Source: LSUCC0057 sp042091915 (GTDB lineage: Bacteria; Pseudomonadota; Gammaproteobacteria; Pseudomonadales; Porticoccaceae). Taken from it: 32,760 bases of DNA. Below the pieces are notes generated by a model. The model was not told the origin of the DNA, searched no databases, and saw only the letters and a list, made by a program, of their open reading frames with translations. The stretch's first letter is position 1. The number at the start of each line of letters is the position of its first letter. The DNA lies in assembly GCA_042091915.1 (NCBI GenBank), contig JBELGO010000009.1, forward strand, positions 1 to 32,760. The letters are read 5' to 3'. A program made the position numbers and the translations under genes. Below are positions 24,177 to 31,979 of the stretch, in pieces.

Positions 24177-24941
24177 GTGACCACAAAACTGTTTGATTTA
24201 ACCGACAAAGTGGCGCTGGTCACGGGCGCTAGCCGCGGTATTGGCGAGGAGATCGCACAACTTTTGGCAGAGCAGGGTGCGCATGTGATTGTTTCTAGCC
24301 GCAAGCAAGACGACTGCCAAAGTGTCGCCGATAAAATTACTGCAGCTGGCTACAGTGCCGAAGCGATGGCTTGTCATGTCGGCGATTTGGAGCAGATTGA
24401 GGCTACAGTGGCAGCAATCAGTGAGAGGCACGGCAAACTCGATATCTTGGTAAATAATGCTGCCACCAATCCCTATTTTGGGCATATTCTCGATACCGAT
24501 CTTACCGCCTACAACAAGACAGTGGATGTGAATATTCGCGGCTACTTCTTTATGTCGGTGGCAGCGGGCAGGCTGATGCGCGCCAATGGCGGTGGCGCCA
24601 TCGTCAATACTGCATCCGTCAACGCTTTACAGCCCGGGCCGATGCAAGGGATCTACTCGATTACCAAAGCGGCGGTAGTGAGTATGACCAAAGCGTTTGC
24701 CAAAGAGTGTGCGCCGCACGGTATCCGCTGCAATGCACTGTTGCCGGGGCTGACCAAAACCAAATTTGCCGGCGCACTGTTTGCCAATGAAGGTATCTAC
24801 AAGAGCGCACTGGCCAGTATTCCTATGGCTCGACACGCCGAACCGCGTGAAATGGCCGGTACCGTGCTCTATCTGGTCTCTGATGCCAGCAGCTATACGA
24901 CTGGCGAATGCATCGTGGTCGATGGCGGGCTGACTATTTAG
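24177..24941 (+). CDS. Short-chain dehydrogenase/reductase (SDR), DHRS4-like
   Basis: A 254-residue SDR. TGASRGIG (16-23), NNAA (93-96, in place of the usual NNAG), Ser147, Tyr160 and Lys164 (YSITK) give a complete active site. GLTKTKFAGALF and GECIVVDGGLTI are typical of the DHRS4/carbonyl-reductase-like and 2-deoxy-D-gluconate-dehydrogenase-like branch. Serines at SSRK (40-43) with an Arg after the second strand suggest NADPH. It starts at GTG 24177 after GGGAGAGG. A strong terminator follows, so it is the last gene of the aidB-DUF2721-SDR group. The substrate cannot be told from sequence. Confidence 0.88.
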   Translation: MTTKLFDLTDKVALVTGASRGIGEEIAQLLAEQGAHVIVSSRKQDDCQSVADKITAAGYSAEAMACHVGDLEQIEATVAAISERHGKLDILVNNAATNPYFGHILDTDLTAYNKTVDVNIRGYFFMSVAAGRLMRANGGGAIVNTASVNALQPGPMQGIYSITKAAVVSMTKAFAKECAPHGIRCNALLPGLTKTKFAGALFANEGIYKSALASIPMARHAEPREMAGTVLYLVSDASSYTTGECIVVDGGLTI

Positions 24942-24961
24942 AATTCGTGGTGTAACCCGTG

Positions 24962-24994
24962 AACCGCTCACAGTCAGCTGTGAGCGGTTTTTTT
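24962..24994 (+). terminator. Terminator, copy 1 of a duplicated hairpin
   Basis: A perfect 12-bp stem AACCGCTCACAG / CTGTGAGCGGTT with loop TCAG is followed by a T-run. The same 12-bp arms recur at 27014-27041, after the next gene, with only one loop base changed. Confidence 0.92.
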
Positions 24995-25021
24995 GTGCTG
25001 ATTTTTTTCTTGTCAGCACAG

Positions 25022-25039
25022 TCGTCATATTTTCTTCAT
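25022..25039 (+). promoter_or_regulatory. Weak PHO-box-like repeat upstream of the lipoprotein gene
   Basis: TCGTCATATTT followed by TCTTCAT resembles the 11-bp direct repeat of PhoB sites (CTGTCAT-N4-CTGTCAT), with five of 14 conserved positions changed. It lies 133 bases before the start codon. This is speculative. Confidence 0.2.
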
Positions 25040-25171
25040 CGAGAGTTAATCTTTTTCACATGAAAATGCCCTCTCTTTGTCATGCCGTAGATTAAAAATA
25101 ACTTTTCAAGTACTCCTTTGCACTGTGTAAAGGGTTCTTGTTTTTTTTAATCAGATAATAGGCGGTTGGAT

Positions 25172-26995
25172 ATGAACAAAACAGTTAAGCAGCACCCTTT
25201 GAGCAAGGCAATTTCCATCCTGACACTGACTACGGTTGTGGCATTAGCCGGCTGTGCCAGTGACGGTGACGATGGTGCTCCTGGAGCCACAGGAACGACT
25301 GGAGCAACCGGGGCTAACGCCGTGGATACGACTGTCTCACTCTCCTTTTTAGGTCGCTATGAGACAGATCAGTTTGATGAGTCTGCCGCCGAGGTGGTTG
25401 ACTATGATGCGACACTTGAGCGCGCCTATGTGGTTAACGCGATGACTGGTGGAGTCGATGTTATCGATGCATCGGCACCGAATATGCCGATATTGGAGGA
25501 GTCTTGGGATGTCGCTGGCGATGTCGCAGAAGCTCTCACTGGTGTTACAACAGCCGGGTTGGGGGCGGCTAACGGCCTTTCAGTCGCCAATGGGCACGTC
25601 GCCGTCGCGATTGAAGCGAGCCCCAAACAAAATAATGGGTACGTGGCCTTTTATACGACTGCTGGTGTATTCCAATCAGCCGTTGAGGTGGGCGCGCTGC
25701 CTGATATGGTGCAGTTCACCCCCGATGGCAGCAAGCTAGTCGTCGCCAACGAGGGCGAGCCCAACGGTGATTACTCCAATGATCCGAACGGATCTGTCTC
25801 GGTGATCGACACTAGCGGCACACTAGCTGACCTGACTGCCAGTGATGTATCGACGTTATCATTCGCTACATTAACGGATGAAGATTTGGACGATAATATG
25901 CGCATTTCGGCGAAAAGTAGCTCAATTGCCGCCGATCTGGAGCCGGAGTATGTCGCTATTTCACCTGATAGCTCCACCGCCTATGTAACGCTTCAAGAAA
26001 ACAATGCGGTTGCTGTGATCGATCTCAGTGACAACAGCTTTGAAATTGTCGGCCTTGGCTACAAGAACTTTGCTATCCCGGGCAATGAGATAGACGCCAG
26101 CAACAAAGATGATACGGTGAATATTCGCTCTTGGCCGGTGTTTGGCACCTATATGCCGGATGCCATTGCCGCCTACGACTACAACGATGTTACCTATTTG
26201 ATTACCGCCAATGAAGGTGATGGCCGAGAGTATCTGACTGATGAGGTCGATGAGGCAGCTTGCCTCGCGGCGGGTGGCTTCGATTTTGATGAGGGCGACT
26301 GCTTCCACTACTTGGATGAGATCCGTATTAAAGACCTCAGTGCTGACCAACTCGATATCCCCAATCTGACCCAATATGCCACAGATGCAGCCGATTTGTT
26401 GCAAGATGAGAAATTGGGTAGGCTGAAGATCATCACTAATCTGGGTGTGGTGTGCACAGATTCGTCACAGCTGGACACTACCGGCCAGCCCGATACCAGT
26501 TGCACGTATAACTCGTTGCACGCTTTTGGTGGCCGCTCGATCACTATCTGGAACTCGCAAACCGGTCTGCCGGTTTACGATTCTGGTAACGAATTTGAGG
26601 TGATTACCGCGAATCGACTGGGTATGAACTTTAATGCCAGCAACGATGACCAAGAGGGTGACGACCGCTCCGATGACAAAGGCCCCGAACCAGAGGGTAT
26701 CGCTATCGGTGAAGTCGGCGGTAAGGTTTATGCCTTTGTCGGTTTAGAGCGAGTCGGCGGCATTATGGTCTATAACGTCAGCAATCCCGAAACCGCTGAA
26801 TTTGTGCAGTATATCAACACTCGAGATTTTACTGTCAGCGACGTAGAGTCCAGCGCTGTAGGCGATTTGGGGCCGGAGGGGCTCAAGTTTGTCTCGGCCG
26901 AACACAGCCCGATTGATTCGGCTATGTTGATTGTTGGCAACGAAGTCAGCGGTACCACTGCATTTTTTAGTGTAGAAGAGATAGCGGCAGACTAA
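25172..26995 (+). CDS. Choice-of-anchor I family lipoprotein with collagen-like tether
   Basis: A 607-residue lipoprotein. The lipobox ALAGC puts the acylated Cys at residue 28, and Ala at +2 favours sorting to the outer membrane. Residues 35-49 are five Gly-X-Y triplets (GAP, GAT, GTT, GAT, GAN), a short collagen-like spacer. The rest is a repeat-rich beta-propeller-like domain of the choice-of-anchor I type: YVVNAMTGGVDVID, FTPDGSKLVVANEGEPN, GSVSVID, PEYVAISPDSSTAYVTLQENNAVAVIDL, TANEGDGREY, GPEPEGIAIGEV, LERVGGIMVYNV, LGPEGLKFV. Family members are often annotated alkaline phosphatase or esterase-like phytase, but activity is not proven. Cys residues in the middle could pair. Its base composition resembles the neighbours, and Asp content is high, which suggests calcium binding. 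ATG 25172 is preferred; a TTG two codons earlier is the alternative. Confidence 0.83.
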   Translation: MNKTVKQHPLSKAISILTLTTVVALAGCASDGDDGAPGATGTTGATGANAVDTTVSLSFLGRYETDQFDESAAEVVDYDATLERAYVVNAMTGGVDVIDASAPNMPILEESWDVAGDVAEALTGVTTAGLGAANGLSVANGHVAVAIEASPKQNNGYVAFYTTAGVFQSAVEVGALPDMVQFTPDGSKLVVANEGEPNGDYSNDPNGSVSVIDTSGTLADLTASDVSTLSFATLTDEDLDDNMRISAKSSSIAADLEPEYVAISPDSSTAYVTLQENNAVAVIDLSDNSFEIVGLGYKNFAIPGNEIDASNKDDTVNIRSWPVFGTYMPDAIAAYDYNDVTYLITANEGDGREYLTDEVDEAACLAAGGFDFDEGDCFHYLDEIRIKDLSADQLDIPNLTQYATDAADLLQDEKLGRLKIITNLGVVCTDSSQLDTTGQPDTSCTYNSLHAFGGRSITIWNSQTGLPVYDSGNEFEVITANRLGMNFNASNDDQEGDDRSDDKGPEPEGIAIGEVGGKVYAFVGLERVGGIMVYNVSNPETAEFVQYINTRDFTVSDVESSAVGDLGPEGLKFVSAEHSPIDSAMLIVGNEVSGTTAFFSVEEIAAD

Positions 26996-27013
26996 CGCCT
27001 GTCTCTATTTTCA

Positions 27014-27046
27014 AACCGCTCACAGTTAGCTGTGAGCGGTTTTTTT
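27014..27046 (+). terminator. Terminator, copy 2 of the duplicated hairpin
   Basis: The 12-bp arms AACCGCTCACAG / CTGTGAGCGGTT are identical to those of copy 1, with loop TTAG and a T-run. It ends the lipoprotein gene; its T-run abuts the 3' end of the convergent methyltransferase gene. Confidence 0.92.
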
Positions 27047-27662
27047 ATTTGTGAGCGCGGCCCCAGTAGTTAAAGCCGGCAATTTTCGGGGTGCTTGGCA
27101 AGTAACCGGTTGTAAGTTGCGCGATAGTAAAGCCCGCTTGACGCAGTAACTGGTCGATTGGCCGCTGCAAATTGCAGCCGCCGGCAATAGGGCGCCAAAT
27201 CGGGTTGATGCGCTGTTGCCAGCGCGCCACATTGGCATCGGGCGCCAAGCCGTGTTCACAAAACAGCAAAGTGCCGTCCGGCTTGAGCACGCGGTGCATT
27301 TGCGCCAGCGCAGCGAGGGGGTCGGGTATTGTGCAGAGGGTAAACGTGAGCACTACGGTGTCGACACTGTCGTCTGCTAGCGGGATCTTTTCGCCCGGCA
27401 AATCGAGCCATTCAGCGGGGATGTCGAGTGCAGCAAACGGTTTTGCCGCTTTGGTTCGCATAGCCGGTGAGGGCTCTAGCGCCCAGAGATGGGTGACTTT
27501 GGCGGGGTCATAAAACGGTAAATTGAGCCCTGAGCCTACCCCTATTTCAAGTACGCGGCCGCTCGCCTCGGGTATCACCAAGCGGCGCTGATACATCACC
27601 GGCGATGAGCCGCAAGCCAGATTAATCACGCTCGGCAGCAGGTACCTCTCGTACAGGCCCAT
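27045..27662 (-). CDS. Class I SAM-dependent methyltransferase
   Basis: A 205-residue protein with a methyltransferase_11-type core. Motif I VLEIGVGSGLN (37-47) binds SAM, ALEPSPAMRTKA is the acidic loop after strand 2, DDSVDTVVLTFTLCTI is motif II, and MHRVLKPDGTLLFCEHG is motif III. The C-terminus carries WRPIAGGCNLQRPIDQLLRQAGF and ends in NYWGRAHK, a pattern found in proteins close to phosphatidylethanolamine methyltransferase and METTL7. The acceptor could be a lipid, but this is inference. ATG 27662 is chosen with AAGGAT upstream. It starts 14 bases after the thioesterase stop, so the two are one operon. Confidence 0.87.
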   Translation of the reverse strand: MGLYERYLLPSVINLACGSSPVMYQRRLVIPEASGRVLEIGVGSGLNLPFYDPAKVTHLWALEPSPAMRTKAAKPFAALDIPAEWLDLPGEKIPLADDSVDTVVLTFTLCTIPDPLAALAQMHRVLKPDGTLLFCEHGLAPDANVARWQQRINPIWRPIAGGCNLQRPIDQLLRQAGFTIAQLTTGYLPSTPKIAGFNYWGRAHK

Positions 27663-27676
27663 GGCAAAATCCTTGT

Positions 27677-28495
27677 TTAGGCGTAGACCGCTACGGTCTG
27701 TTGGCTCATGGCAATCGCGCGACCACTGGGGGTAAAGAGGGTCGAGTGTTCTTGAGAGTAGCCGTCTGCACACGCTTTGGCAGAAGAATGCATGAACCAC
27801 CAACCTTGATAGGCTTCGCTGTGTGGATCGACGAGGTAATCGAGAAACTCAATATGCCAGCTAATCGAGCTGATTGGTTTTGGCTCGGTGAACATCTGCA
27901 TAACGGCTGGTGGCGGTAGATCGAGTATGGCGACAAGTTGCGCTTCACCGAGGGGCTCCTCGCTGTTGCGGTAGCGCACCCAGACACCTTGTTCACTGTC
28001 GGCTGCCGCAGAGACGGGTCCTCCTCCTATAGCGAAGCGCATCTGATAGTTGCGAGTAAAAATAGGTGCCAGCGGGTTATTGTCTCCCATGACTTCGACG
28101 GCTTGTTCTGGCGGCGGTGCATCTGGACGCTCTGGTGCCAACACTGAAATAGCGGAGTCACGACTTTTGCCAAAGAAAACTGTGACGGTCGCGATTAATT
28201 TGCCCGCTTGGCTTACACGCGCCTCTGCCCAACTAGAATTTTTACCGCGGTGCAACTCCTCGCAGTGTATGTCGATATCACCTGGGCCAGTGGCACTGAT
28301 GAAATTGATCATCATCGAGCGCAGTGGCAGCTGGCTCTCACAGCTCAGACGCAGAGCTTGTAGTGCCTGTGCAGCGGTAAAGCCACCAAAGCTTGTGCGC
28401 CCTTGAGACCACTCGGGATAAAACTCAGTGATGAAGTGATTAGACTGACTGCCAGTCCGCATCTTGGCGAGCGTTGAAGAAAGTGAGAGTGACAT
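27677..28495 (-). CDS. TesB-like acyl-CoA thioesterase (double hotdog)
   Basis: A 272-residue member of the TesB-like 4HBT_3 family, with two hotdog-fold halves. Visible blocks are FYPEWSQGRTSFGGFTAAQALQAL at the N-terminus (the GGF segment of the first hotdog), HRGKNSSWAEARVSQAGKLIATVTVFFG, and in the second half WHIEFLDYLVD, WWFMHSSAKACADGYSQEHSTLFTPSGRAIAMSQQTVAV. The latter corresponds to the D-x-x-x-S/T-x-x-H-x-x-x-F tail of thioesterase II. It probably hydrolyses acyl-CoA in the cytoplasm; chain length preference is unknown. ATG 28495 is a good start. It is followed after 14 bases by the methyltransferase gene. Confidence 0.86.
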   Translation of the reverse strand: MSLSLSSTLAKMRTGSQSNHFITEFYPEWSQGRTSFGGFTAAQALQALRLSCESQLPLRSMMINFISATGPGDIDIHCEELHRGKNSSWAEARVSQAGKLIATVTVFFGKSRDSAISVLAPERPDAPPPEQAVEVMGDNNPLAPIFTRNYQMRFAIGGGPVSAAADSEQGVWVRYRNSEEPLGEAQLVAILDLPPPAVMQMFTEPKPISSISWHIEFLDYLVDPHSEAYQGWWFMHSSAKACADGYSQEHSTLFTPSGRAIAMSQQTVAVYA

Positions 28496-28529
28496 AGAGA
28501 ATCCCAGGTGAGTAACAAATCATCATCAT

Positions 28530-28562
28530 AAAAAAAACCGCCACCAGTGGCGACGGTTTTAA
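28530..28562 (-). terminator. Terminator of the nrdJ operon
   Basis: On the minus strand the arms AACCG...CCAC / GTGGCGGTT, with a three-base bulge on the left arm, end in eight T residues, about 40 bases after the nrdJb stop. Confidence 0.75.
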
Positions 28563-28603
28563 CTGGCTGATGAGTTCTTTTCAGCCGCGTTGCAAAGTTT
28601 AAT

Positions 28604-29278
28604 TTAGCCGCACTTGGAGTCGCCACAGTTTAGGCAGGTCATACAGCCATCCATCAATATAGTCGCTTTGGTGCTGCATTTTTTGCACAGCTCAGCATTG
28701 GCGGGGAAACCACCGCTGCTGTGCTCAGTTTGACCTTCAAACTCAGCGCGCTTCTCTTGCATAATCTGCTTCTGGTGATCAGAAATTTCAGGCGCTTTAA
28801 GCATGCCAATACGGCGCATGTGGTCTTCTATACAGGTGCCAATCTCGGCCACTAGCGATGGCATGAAGCGACCGCCGGGCAGCCAATAGCCGCCCTGCGG
28901 ATCAAATACCGACTTGAGCTCTTCAACCATAAAGGTGGCATCACCACCCTTGCGGAAGACGGCAGACATAACGCGAGTTAGCGCTACAATCCACATAAAG
29001 TGGTCCATATTCTTAGTATTAATGAACACCTCAAATGGACGGCGCTGCTCGTGGTCGGTACCCTCATTAAGAATATAGTCGTTGATAGTGATGTAGAGCG
29101 CGTGCTCGGCCAGTGGCGGCTTAATTTTATAAGTAGACCCAACCAGCATCTCTGGGCGCGAGATTTTCTCGTGCATCTGGATAATACTGGCCTGCGCTTT
29201 TACCGCTGCTGCCTCTTGCTTCTGCTCATCACTGGCGACTTGATAGCCGACGATTTTTTTACCAATTTTTACACTCAT
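28604..29278 (-). CDS. nrdJb: Class II ribonucleotide reductase, NrdJb subunit
   Basis: This is the small part of a split adenosylcobalamin-dependent reductase. In Pseudomonas aeruginosa NrdJa and NrdJb are separate proteins that together give activity, and NrdJb here (224 residues) is close to that one's length. It contains an ASDEQKQEAAAVKAQ helix, the conserved FEVFINTKNMDHFMWIVALTR block, GGDATFMVEELKSVFDPQGGYW, and a C-terminal cysteine-rich tail: Cys198, 201, 212, 215, 218 and 223 (CxxC...CxxCxxC-type). This tail is thought to carry electrons to the active site or bind zinc. It starts 58 bases after the nrdJa stop, so co-transcription is clear. The split rather than fused architecture is genuine: the nrdJa stop, an intergenic Shine-Dalgarno and a new ATG are all intact. 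Confidence 0.93.
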   Translation of the reverse strand: MSVKIGKKIVGYQVASDEQKQEAAAVKAQASIIQMHEKISRPEMLVGSTYKIKPPLAEHALYITINDYILNEGTDHEQRRPFEVFINTKNMDHFMWIVALTRVMSAVFRKGGDATFMVEELKSVFDPQGGYWLPGGRFMPSLVAEIGTCIEDHMRRIGMLKAPEISDHQKQIMQEKRAEFEGQTEHSSGGFPANAELCKKCSTKATILMDGCMTCLNCGDSKCG

Positions 29279-29336
29279 TGTTCTCTGCCTATTGTGTTCG
29301 TTATAACGTCAAACTCACTCAGCCAACTGGTGGCGA

Positions 29337-31484
29337 TTAGAATTTACCGTAGTAGCCTTCTTTGAGGGCGTCGAAGAGGTTGGCGGCGGTGTGCATTTCA
29401 CCGTCGTACTCTACTTGCTCATTACCTTTCAGCTCGACACTGCTGCCATCCTCAAGCGTAAAGGTGTAGTAGGTATTTTCGAGATCTTTCTCTTTAACCA
29501 ATACCCCTTGGAACGCCTCTGGATTAAAGCGGAAAGTGGTGCAGCCCTTGAGACCTTTTTCAGCGGCGTAGAGATAGATATCTTTAAACGCTTCGTAATC
29601 GCAGTCAGTCGGGACATTAATGGTTTTAGAGATAGATGAATCGACCCATTTTTGCGAAGCGGCCTGAACATCCACGTGTGCGCGCGGGGCGATGTCATCA
29701 GAGCTGACAAAGTAATCCGGCAGTTGCTCCTCAGCAGCTTCACTAAACGGCATAGCGCGCTCATTGACCAATTTGCGGTAGGCGAGCAGTTCAAAAGAGA
29801 AGACATCGACTTTCTCTTTACTCTTCTTGCCTTCGCGGATGACGTTGCGCGAGTAGTGGTGTGCAAAGCTGGGCTCAATACCGTTTGAGACGTTGTTGGC
29901 CAGTGACAGCGAAATAGTCCCGGTGGGGGCGATTGAAGAGTGGTGAGTAAATCGAGCACCCACTTTGGCGATCTCTTCGACCAACTCGGGTTCAACTTCG
30001 GCGATACGCTGCATGTAGCGGCTGTACTTGGCGTGCAGCACACGGCCCTTGATGGTGTCGCCAAGGTTGATACCATCTTCAGCCAGTTCTGGGCGTTTAA
30101 ACAGCAGCTCTGGCGTCACGGTGAAATCCTCGTCCATGATCGGTGCAGGACCTTTCTCTTTGGCCAGATCTACCGCGGTGCGCCAGCCAGCCAGTGCCAT
30201 TTCGCGCGAGACCGACTCAGTAAATTCGAGCGATTGTTCGTCGCCGTAGGCCATCTGTAGCATGGTCATGGTTGAACCAAGGCCCAAGAAACCCATGCCG
30301 TGGCGACGCTTGCGCGTAATTTCGTTGCGCTGCTGTTCAAGTGGCAGACCATTGATCTCAACCACATTGTCGAGCATGCGGGTAAATACAGAGACCACCT
30401 CGCGGTACTCATCCCAGTCGAAGAACGCATTGTCGGTGAATGGGTTGCGGACGAATTTGGTCAGGTTGACTGAGCCCAGCAAGCAGCTGCCGTAGGGCGG
30501 CAGCGGTTGCTCGCCACACGGGTTAGTAGCGCGAATATCTTCGCAGAACCAGTTGTTGTTCATCTGGTTGACGTTATCAATCAAGATAAAACCGGGTTCA
30601 GCGAAGTCGTAGGTAGACGACATGATCGCATTCCAAAGTTTAGAGGCGCGTATACGCTGGTAGACGCGACACGCAACCAAGCCTTGATCATTGCTGACAT
30701 AGCCATCGGTAGTTGGGAAACTGCGCCACACTACATCGTCACCTTTGAGGTCGACGTTCTCATCCAGCTCTTTTTCACTGATTGGGAAAGTGAGCGGCCA
30801 CTCGTCATCGTTGCGGATCGCCTCGATAAACTCTTCAGTAATTAGCAGCGAGAGATTGAACTGGCGCAGACGGCCATCTTCGCGCTTGGCGCGAACAAAG
30901 TCGAAGACATCGGGGTGACTGACATCGAACGTAGCCATCTGTGCACCGCGACGGCCGCCGGCCGAGGAGACGGTAAAACACATCTTGTCGTAGATATCCA
31001 TAAACGACAGTGGACCAGAAGTGTAAGCGCCAGCACCCGATACATAAGCACCGCGGGGGCGCAGGGTAGAAAATTCGTAGCCGATACCGCAACCCGCTTT
31101 AAGGGTCAGGCCAGCTTCAAGGTTGCGCTCCAAAATGCCCTGCATCGAATCCGGGACAATACCCGAGACCGTACAGTTAATAGTTGAAGTGGCGGGCTTG
31201 TAGGCTTGAGCGCCAGCGTTAGAAATGATGCGGCCTGCCGGGATAGCACCCTGGCGCAGCGCCCAAGTGAAACGCTCTTGCCATTTTTCGCGCAACGCGG
31301 GCTCTTCGACATCGGCCAACGCCTTGGCAACGCGAGCGTAAGTTGCTTCAACATCGGCGTCTACTGGATTATCTTGTTTGTCTTTGAGACGGTATTTTTT
31401 GTCCCAGATGTCGAGTGAGGCATCTTGGATCTCGATATGCTTTTGTGCGTCTAGCGGCTTAACGGATTTTAGTGTGGCGGTCAT
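29337..31484 (-). CDS. nrdJa: Class II ribonucleotide reductase, catalytic subunit NrdJa
   Basis: This B12-dependent enzyme makes deoxyribonucleotides for DNA and needs no oxygen, unlike class Ia. The 715-residue protein has the ten-stranded barrel of the class. Cys104 (STINCTVSG) is the first of the redox pair. NPCGEQPLPPYGSC at 321-334 contains Asn321, thiyl-radical Cys323, Glu325 and likely the second redox Cys334. SSAGGRRGAQMATFDVSHPDVFDFV and APTGTISLSLANNVSNGIEPSF are conserved substrate-binding segments. The C-terminal part ends with EGYYGKF. AAGGA precedes ATG 31484. Expression is probably controlled by NrdR, because two NrdR-type boxes sit in the promoter. No cobalamin riboswitch is found in the leader of about 160 nt. 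Confidence 0.95.
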   Translation of the reverse strand: MTATLKSVKPLDAQKHIEIQDASLDIWDKKYRLKDKQDNPVDADVEATYARVAKALADVEEPALREKWQERFTWALRQGAIPAGRIISNAGAQAYKPATSTINCTVSGIVPDSMQGILERNLEAGLTLKAGCGIGYEFSTLRPRGAYVSGAGAYTSGPLSFMDIYDKMCFTVSSAGGRRGAQMATFDVSHPDVFDFVRAKREDGRLRQFNLSLLITEEFIEAIRNDDEWPLTFPISEKELDENVDLKGDDVVWRSFPTTDGYVSNDQGLVACRVYQRIRASKLWNAIMSSTYDFAEPGFILIDNVNQMNNNWFCEDIRATNPCGEQPLPPYGSCLLGSVNLTKFVRNPFTDNAFFDWDEYREVVSVFTRMLDNVVEINGLPLEQQRNEITRKRRHGMGFLGLGSTMTMLQMAYGDEQSLEFTESVSREMALAGWRTAVDLAKEKGPAPIMDEDFTVTPELLFKRPELAEDGINLGDTIKGRVLHAKYSRYMQRIAEVEPELVEEIAKVGARFTHHSSIAPTGTISLSLANNVSNGIEPSFAHHYSRNVIREGKKSKEKVDVFSFELLAYRKLVNERAMPFSEAAEEQLPDYFVSSDDIAPRAHVDVQAASQKWVDSSISKTINVPTDCDYEAFKDIYLYAAEKGLKGCTTFRFNPEAFQGVLVKEKDLENTYYTFTLEDGSSVELKGNEQVEYDGEMHTAANLFDALKEGYYGKF

Positions 31485-31653
31485 CTGTCGTGTCCTTTGA
31501 TGGCTTTCTCATTGGTTTTGAATGCTTGCGCAGCTGGCGCATTTAAACGTCTACTTTACAGTGGCTACAGCGCTCAGATTGCGAACCAAGAGAGGCGCTG
31601 TGAAAGCCCTTTTTGGTATCTTGCCGGAGACAAGAGCGCGGTGCGAGGAAATG

Positions 31654-31681
31654 ATTCTAGCCCACATTTTGTGTCATGCAA
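31654..31681 (-). promoter_or_regulatory. Sigma70-type promoter of nrdJa-nrdJb
   Basis: On the minus strand TTGCAT (31681-31676) and TAGAAT (31659-31654) are separated by 16 bases. The proximal NrdR-type box lies inside this spacer. Transcription would start near 31647. Confidence 0.55.
31659..31674 (-). promoter_or_regulatory. NrdR-type box, promoter-proximal
   Basis: The plus-strand sequence AGCCCACATTTTGTGT agrees with the NrdR consensus ACACWATATATWGTGT at 11 of 16 positions. It begins exactly 31 bp from the second box, the usual spacing of paired NrdR sites on one helix face. Confidence 0.65.
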
Positions 31682-31689
31682 CCCCAAAA

Positions 31690-31705
31690 TCACTAGATGT
31701 AGTGT
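31690..31705 (-). promoter_or_regulatory. NrdR-type box, distal
   Basis: TCACTAGATGTAGTGT agrees with the NrdR consensus at 13 of 16 positions, with CACTA and TAGTG arms. It lies just upstream of the -35 and, with the proximal box, would let NrdR-ATP/dATP repress nrdJ. Confidence 0.75.
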
Positions 31706-31710
31706 TTTGG

Positions 31711-31979
31711 TTGCGGCTAAGCCATTGATTCTTGCCGTGACCTAGTCGGCAAATTACCGCCAGGCCGCGCAGCTATTGAGGCCGCCGCAAACGGCTATCT
31801 TTGGCGACTAAAAATGTCCGCTCGGTCATGCCCCGCCATACAATCGTTGCGATAGTTTGTCTGTCTCGCATTGATAGCCACAGTTTCTTGTATCACTGCA
31901 CCGCTATCGCTAACATAGCGGGTCAATTGAGCGCCGCGTGGCGGCTGTTCACTCAGATTTATCAGCAAAGGCTGGCTAC
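31711..31979. other. Gene-free upstream region of trpB
   Basis: Between the nrdJ control region and trpB there is no convincing gene. Only short frames with poor starts occur. One inverted repeat, CCGCTAT-N7-ATAGCGG (31901-31921), might be an operator or leader hairpin. No tandem Trp codons indicating an attenuator peptide are seen. AAAGG at 31967-31971 is the likely ribosome site for trpB. Confidence 0.5.

Noticed and set aside
29429..30076. 215-codon minus-strand frame inside nrdJa
   Set aside because: Same strand but a different frame of a clear NrdJa coding region; no motifs or ribosome site.
31485..31650. GCCACTG in the nrdJ leader, a heptamer also found in cobalamin riboswitch cores; attractive because NrdJ needs B12
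   Set aside because: The B12 box (AGYCAGGAGACC-like) and the other core segments are absent and the leader is short. One heptamer is not enough.
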